Notes under the pieces: model-generated | What the model saw: only the letters and a program-made list of their open reading frames with translations | Told to the model about the DNA's origin: nothing | Database searches by the model: none | Part shown: in pieces, positions 7,262 to 10,842 of the stretch | How the letters are laid out: each line of letters starts with the position of its first letter | How positions within the stretch are numbered: position 1 is the stretch's first letter | DNA from: an uncultured Chloroflexota bacterium | GTDB taxonomy: Bacteria; Chloroflexota; Dehalococcoidia; UBA2247; RBG-13-53-26 | DNA length: 10,842 nt | Direction of reading: 5' to 3' | Assembly: GCA_937860285.1 (NCBI GenBank) | Contig: CALMBS010000047.1 | Coordinates: 1 to 10,842, forward strand | Program-made: the position numbers and the translations under genes

Positions 7262-7690
7262 CTAGCCGCCACTGGGCCGGACAAGAAGGATCGGCAACCC
7301 CGATTCCTTCACCACCTGCTGCGCGACGCTCCCGAACAGGGTCTGGCCCAGCCCGCCCCGCCCGTTGGTGGACATCGCAATCAGGTCAATCTGGTTCTCT
7401 TTCGCGTACCGTATGATGGTCTCCCCCGGCGCCCCGGCTGCGGTCACGCAGTCCACCGCCAGTCCACCCATCTTCATCGAGGAGGCCACTCCCTCCAGGT
7501 AGCCCAGCGCGCTGTGCTCCAGCGACTGGGAGGTCTTCACGGAAACCCCTGGCGTGATCGGCACCGCCGGCGGAACAGCCTGCAGCAGTACGACCCGGGC
7601 CGAGTACTTCAGGGCCACATCCAGGGCGTACTGGATCACCTGCTCCGCGAAACCGGACCCGTCGAGGCATATAAGGATCTTCTTGAACAT
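7262..7690 (-). CDS. Universal stress protein, UspA family, ATP-binding type
   Basis: This gene encodes 142 residues, the normal length for a single-domain UspA protein. ATG at 7690 has a near-perfect Shine-Dalgarno AAGGAGGTGA at 7694-7703. The N-terminal strand ends in LDGS (9-12), where the Asp contacts adenine in ATP-binding Usps. The nucleotide loop reads STNG-x9-GS (107-121), fitting G-2x-G-9x-G-S/T except that the first Gly is Ser, a common variant. It ends in the usual PILLVRP strand. Such proteins are dimeric cytoplasmic ATP sensors induced by stress or growth arrest. It heads a minus-strand unit with the 78-residue protein. It is divergent from the cation ATPase, sharing a palindromic operator region with it, which suggests linked control of ion pumping and stress response. 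Confidence 0.92.
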   Translation of the reverse strand: MFKKILICLDGSGFAEQVIQYALDVALKYSARVVLLQAVPPAVPITPGVSVKTSQSLEHSALGYLEGVASSMKMGGLAVDCVTAAGAPGETIIRYAKENQIDLIAMSTNGRGGLGQTLFGSVAQQVVKESGLPILLVRPSGG

Positions 7691-7824
7691 GTGTCACCTC
7701 CTTCGTGATTTCCCGATCTCCACCAGCCCCCCCGAAGGCGGCACCGGTTGGCGCCACCCGGATGGGCCTGGGGCGGACCCCGGCCCGCCGGGCTTGCCTG
7801 TCCCTGGCACTGCCGCGGACCCGA

Positions 7825-7853
7825 TTGACGGCCGCTGTAAGTAAGTATATGAT
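7825..7853 (+). promoter_or_regulatory. Sigma-70-type promoter of the cation ATPase
   Basis: TTGACG (7825-7830) and TATGAT (7848-7853) are separated by 17 bases. Transcription would begin near 7860 and run right toward the ATPase start at 7971, leaving a leader of about 110 bases. The palindrome at 7836-7861 occupies the spacer and the -10, a typical repressor position. Confidence 0.6.
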
Positions 7854-7861
7854 TACTTACA
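7836..7861. promoter_or_regulatory. Perfect 9-bp inverted repeat, probable operator
   Basis: TGTAAGTAA (7836-7844), an 8-base spacer GTATATGA, and TTACTTACA (7853-7861) form a perfect dyad. It is an AT-rich island in GC-rich DNA and covers the -10 of the ATPase promoter and the start region of the usp promoter. The size suits a dimeric TetR-, MarR- or ArsR-type regulator. No regulator gene lies in the window, so the binder is unknown. Confidence 0.6.
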
Positions 7862-7889
7862 TAATAGCAGCGGGCCGCCCCTTTGTCAA
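7861..7889 (-). promoter_or_regulatory. Sigma-70-type promoter of the universal stress protein unit
   Basis: On the minus strand, TTGACA (plus positions 7884-7889) is a perfect -35, and TATTAT (7861-7866) is a strong -10, with 17 bases between. Transcription would begin near 7854 and run left, giving a GC-rich leader of about 160 bases before the usp ATG at 7690. It faces and overlaps the ATPase promoter, so the two cannot be occupied together. Confidence 0.65.
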
Positions 7890-7970
7890 TATGCCTTCCG
7901 CTGCATCCACAAGATGCTGTAGAATCAGGCAGGGGTGCGGCGCCCGATACAGAAGCCGGAACAGAACACC

Positions 7971-10718
7971 ATGACGCTCCCGTCTCAACCGCAATCAGCA
8001 GGCCAGGAATGGTACCAGCAGTCCGCCGCCCAGGCGGCTGCAGCCCTGTCCGCGTCGGAGGCCGGCCTCAACTCCGCCGAGGCCGCCGAGCGTCTGGCCA
8101 GGTACGGCTACAACGAAATCAAGTTCAAGAAGACCAGCGCCCTGGTCCGCTTCCTGCTGCAGTTCCGCAGCGCACTCATCTATCTCCTGCTCGCTTCCGC
8201 CCTGGTCACCGCCCTGCTGCAGCACTGGACCGACACCGCCGTAATCATGGCCGTCGTCATCGCCAACGCCGTGATCGGCTTTGTCCAGGAGGGCAAGGCG
8301 GAGGCCTCAATGGAGGCCCTGACCGGCATGATGGTGCCCGAGGCCACCGTCCTTCGCGACGGCGAGCCCAGGCAGATCCCGGCCCGGGAGCTGGTCCCCG
8401 GCGACGTCGTGATCCTGGACGAGGGGGCGGTCATCCCGGCCGACCTGCGCCTGTTCTACGCCAGGAACCTGAGCACGGACGAGGCAGCTCTCACCGGGGA
8501 GTCCGTCCCTGTCGAGAAGGACACTGGCGCCCAGACCGGGTCCGGCCTGTCCCCCGCCGACCAGCACTCCCTGGCCTTCAGCGGGACCTTCGTGGTGCGG
8601 GGCGCCGGCAGAGGATTCGCGGTGGCCACCGCCGAGAAGACGGAGCTGGGCAAGATAGCCACGCTGATGAAGAGGTCCGTTGCGGACACCCAGGCCCCCC
8701 TGATGCGCAAGGTAGGCAAGTTCACCCGGTTCATCATCGTGGCGGTCCTGCTGCTCTCCGGCGTCAACCTCGTCCTGGGCGCCACCCTGGGCGACTACAA
8801 CCTGGTGGACGCTTTCCTGGCCTCCGTGGCGCTGGCGGTAGCCGCCATCCCCGAGGGCTTGCCCGCCATCCTGACCATAGCTCTGGCCTTCGGCGCCAAG
8901 GCCATGGCGGGCAGAAACGCCCTCGTCAGGAGGCTCCCCGCCGTTGAGACGCTGGGGTCGGCGACCGTCATATGCTCCGACAAGACAGGCACCCTTACCA
9001 GGAACGAGATGACCGTGGTCAGAGTCCACTGCGGAGGAAAGACCTATGACATCAGCGGCGCCGGCTACGCCCCGCAAGGTGAATTCGTCCGGGACGGCCG
9101 GCCGGTCGAGGCCGGGGGAGAGACCGACCTGGCGTCCACCCTCACGGCGGGCCTGCTCTGCAACAATGCCGTCCTGAGGGAGAACTCCGGGACCTGGGAG
9201 ATGCTGGGGGACCCGACAGAAGGGGCCCTGGTGGTGGCGGCGGCCAAAGCCGGCCTGGCCCGGGAATCCTCCTCCAGGCTGGACGAGATCCCCTTCGAAT
9301 CCCGGCAGCAGTTCATGGCTACCCTTCATCGCGATACCCTGGACAATGTCATATACGTGAAGGGGGCCCCGGAGAGGCTGCTGGCCATGTGCGCCAGCCA
9401 GATGACCGATGGGGATATCTCGCCGCTGGATACGGGCCACGTGCTCGCCGCCGCCGACAGCATGGCCGCGGATGCCCTCCGGGTGCTGGGGCTGGCCATG
9501 AAGCGGGTCCCCACCCACCACACAGCCCTGTCGAACGACGACCTTCAAGACCTGGTCTTCCTCGGCCTTCAGGGAATGATCGACCCGCCGCGAGAGGAGG
9601 CCATCGAGGCCGTGGCCAGGTGCAGAAGGGCCGGCATACGGGTGGCCATGATCACCGGGGACCATGCCGCCACGGCCACCGCCATCGCCGCACGGCTGGG
9701 CATCTCGGACAACGGCCGCGTGCTCACGGGCGAGCAGCTGTCACGAATGGATGACGATGAGCTGGCAGGGCTGGTCGAGGAGGTCTCGGTCTATGCCAGG
9801 GTGTCCCCGGAGCACAAGTACCGGATAGCCGCGCAGCTCAGGCGGCAGGGCCATGTCGTAGCCATGACCGGCGACGGAGTCAACGACGCTCCGGCCCTGA
9901 AGGCGGCCGACCTGGGGATCGCCATGGGCATCAAGGGGACCGCCGTCACCAAGGAAGCCTCGGACATGATCCTGGTGGACGACAACTTCGCCACCATCGT
10001 GGCGGCCGTCGAGGAGGGCCGGCACGTCTTCAACAACATCCGCAAGGTCATCCTCTACACCCTGCCCACCAACGGGGGCCAGGCCTTCCTCATACTGGCG
10101 GCCATATTGCTGGCCCCGTTGCTGCCGGTCTTCGGCGCCCGGCTGCCGCTCTCCCCCGTCCAGATCCTGTGGATCAACCTCTACGACGCCGTCGCCCTGG
10201 CGCTGCCGCTGCTGTGGGAGCCCCGCGAGAAGGGCCTGCTGGACCGGCCGCCCATCGACCCCCGGAGGCCCATAGCCGACGCCGTCTTCTTCAGAAAGGT
10301 GGGGCTGGTCTCCATGGTGATGGCCGCGGCGGCGTTCTTCGTCTTCTACCACTTCGGCGCCGCTTCAGTGAACGGAGAGGCCATAACGGACGAGGTACGG
10401 CTGACCCAGGCGCAGACGGCCGCCTTCATGACCGTGATGATGGTGCACGTCCTCTACCTGATCACCGCCAGGTCCTTGAGCCAGTCCGTCTTCTCCATGA
10501 ACCCGTTCTCCAACCGCTGGCTGATCCTGGGCATTGCGGCCACGGTGTCCCTGCACCTGCTTATCGTCTACGCTCTGCCCCTGGTGAGCTTCAACCCCCT
10601 GAAGGTGGAGCCGTTTCCGGCCTCCTGGTGGCCGATGATAGTGGCGGTCTCTCTGCCAGCGATCTGCGTCATCGAGGTGGAGAAACTGGCGGGCCGCCGC
10701 ACCCGCGCTTTCGCCTGA
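7971..10718 (+). CDS. P2-type cation-transporting P-type ATPase, ion uncertain
   Basis: This gene encodes 915 residues. ATG at 7971 starts just before the N-terminal cation-ATPase domain; GTG at 7935 would add 12 residues, and neither has a strong ribosome binding site. Actuator loop TGES (175-178), phosphorylation site DKTGT (D337), nucleotide-site KGAPE (K464) and hinge TGDGVNDAPAL (633-643) are all intact, so it should be an active membrane pump. Ten helices fit the hydrophobic pattern: four before D337 and six after the hinge. TM4 has PEGLPA (P294, E295), as in Ca2+ pumps. Aligned by hand to SERCA, TM5 has NGGQ (701-704) where SERCA has Glu771. TM6 has NLYDA (736-740), with Asp at the Thr799 position and Ala at the Asp800 position. 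The ion is therefore not safely calcium. There are no heavy-metal CPC motifs or N-terminal metal domains. Confidence 0.93.
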   Translation: MTLPSQPQSAGQEWYQQSAAQAAAALSASEAGLNSAEAAERLARYGYNEIKFKKTSALVRFLLQFRSALIYLLLASALVTALLQHWTDTAVIMAVVIANAVIGFVQEGKAEASMEALTGMMVPEATVLRDGEPRQIPARELVPGDVVILDEGAVIPADLRLFYARNLSTDEAALTGESVPVEKDTGAQTGSGLSPADQHSLAFSGTFVVRGAGRGFAVATAEKTELGKIATLMKRSVADTQAPLMRKVGKFTRFIIVAVLLLSGVNLVLGATLGDYNLVDAFLASVALAVAAIPEGLPAILTIALAFGAKAMAGRNALVRRLPAVETLGSATVICSDKTGTLTRNEMTVVRVHCGGKTYDISGAGYAPQGEFVRDGRPVEAGGETDLASTLTAGLLCNNAVLRENSGTWEMLGDPTEGALVVAAAKAGLARESSSRLDEIPFESRQQFMATLHRDTLDNVIYVKGAPERLLAMCASQMTDGDISPLDTGHVLAAADSMAADALRVLGLAMKRVPTHHTALSNDDLQDLVFLGLQGMIDPPREEAIEAVARCRRAGIRVAMITGDHAATATAIAARLGISDNGRVLTGEQLSRMDDDELAGLVEEVSVYARVSPEHKYRIAAQLRRQGHVVAMTGDGVNDAPALKAADLGIAMGIKGTAVTKEASDMILVDDNFATIVAAVEEGRHVFNNIRKVILYTLPTNGGQAFLILAAILLAPLLPVFGARLPLSPVQILWINLYDAVALALPLLWEPREKGLLDRPPIDPRRPIADAVFFRKVGLVSMVMAAAAFFVFYHFGAASVNGEAITDEVRLTQAQTAAFMTVMMVHVLYLITARSLSQSVFSMNPFSNRWLILGIAATVSLHLLIVYALPLVSFNPLKVEPFPASWWPMIVAVSLPAICVIEVEKLAGRRTRAFA

Positions 10719-10732
10719 CCGGGCAGTTGTTG

Positions 10733-10738
10733 TAAAAT
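10733..10738 (+). promoter_or_regulatory. Possible -10 element of the tRNA-Asn gene
   Basis: TAAAAT (10733-10738) follows the ATPase stop by 14 bases and lies in a small AT-rich patch. The -35 counterpart is poor (TTTCGC near 10709, inside the ATPase end). A GC hairpin (GCGCCG 10745-10750, CGGCGC 10756-10761) lies between it and the tRNA. Confidence 0.4.
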
Positions 10739-10766
10739 AGACACGCGCCGGTCGACGGCGCCGGGT

Positions 10767-10841
10767 TCCCCGATAGCTCAACGGTAGAGCGGGCGGCTGT
10801 TAACCGCTAGGTTGTTGGTTCGAATCCAGCTCGGGGAGCCA
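10767..10841 (+). tRNA. tRNA-Asn, anticodon GTT
   Basis: All arms pair. The acceptor stem is TCCCCGA with TCGGGGA, and the D stem is GCTC with GAGC. The anticodon stem is GGCGG with CCGCT (one G-T pair) around loop CTGTTAA, with anticodon GTT at 10799-10801. The T stem is GTTGG with CCAGC (one T-G pair) around TTCGAAT, with a 5-base variable loop. The discriminator is G, and CCA is encoded (10839-10841). It reads asparagine codons AAC and AAU. It stands 48 bases behind the ATPase gene on the same strand. The window ends one base later, so any attachment site or further tRNA beyond cannot be judged. Confidence 0.96.
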
Positions 10842-10842
10842 A

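Noticed and set aside
8307..9665. Minus-strand open frame of 452 codons opposite the ATPase
   Set aside because: It is a shadow of a well-supported P-type ATPase. There is no ribosome binding site or recognisable motif.
10767..10842. tRNA gene as an integration site for a mobile element
   Set aside because: No integrase, direct repeat of the tRNA end or composition shift is visible, and the window ends one base after the gene.

Overview
The window is GC-rich bacterial chromosome with tightly packed housekeeping genes. It shows no phage, IS, CRISPR or toxin-antitoxin signature. The order dksA-like, lspA, rluD, the tRNA-type glutaminyl-tRNA synthetase and several Dehalococcoidia-like protein flavours suggest a GC-rich member of Chloroflexota. 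That placement is a tentative inference, because the window holds no rRNA or marker gene that settles it.

Left part (1-2909): a galactose-1-phosphate uridylyltransferase-like gene, open at the window's left edge, is followed after 5 bases by a 96-residue two-helix membrane protein. Convergent to these, on the minus strand, is a protein of unrecognised family that combines a transglutaminase-like Cys/His/Asp core, a TPR pair and a possible helix-turn-helix tail. Divergent from it, behind a clear sigma-70-type promoter, starts a plus-strand operon: a DksA/TraR-like zinc-finger protein, two tandem signal peptidase II genes (lspA) and an RluA-family pseudouridine synthase. The last three genes are joined by a 3-base gap and a 4-base overlap.

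Middle (4966-6763): glutaminyl-tRNA synthetase on the minus strand, convergent with the operon and driven by a recognisable promoter at 6736-6763.

Right part (6835-10842): a universal stress protein gene and a 78-residue protein form a minus-strand unit. It is divergent from a plus-strand P2-type cation-transporting ATPase of 915 residues. The 280-base gap between them holds the most striking regulatory arrangement in the window. Two sigma-70-type promoters face each other and overlap, each with 17-base spacing. A perfect 9-bp inverted repeat covers the -10 region and start region of both, so one dimeric regulator could control stress protein and ion pump together. A tRNA-Asn(GTT) gene with encoded CCA closes the window.

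The most noteworthy observations are the shared operator and overlapping promoters (7825-7889), the tandem lspA pair with a non-canonical NDxIIFG box, the transglutaminase/TPR protein, and the altered ion-binding positions in the ATPase. No wholly new defence-type or mobile system was seen.
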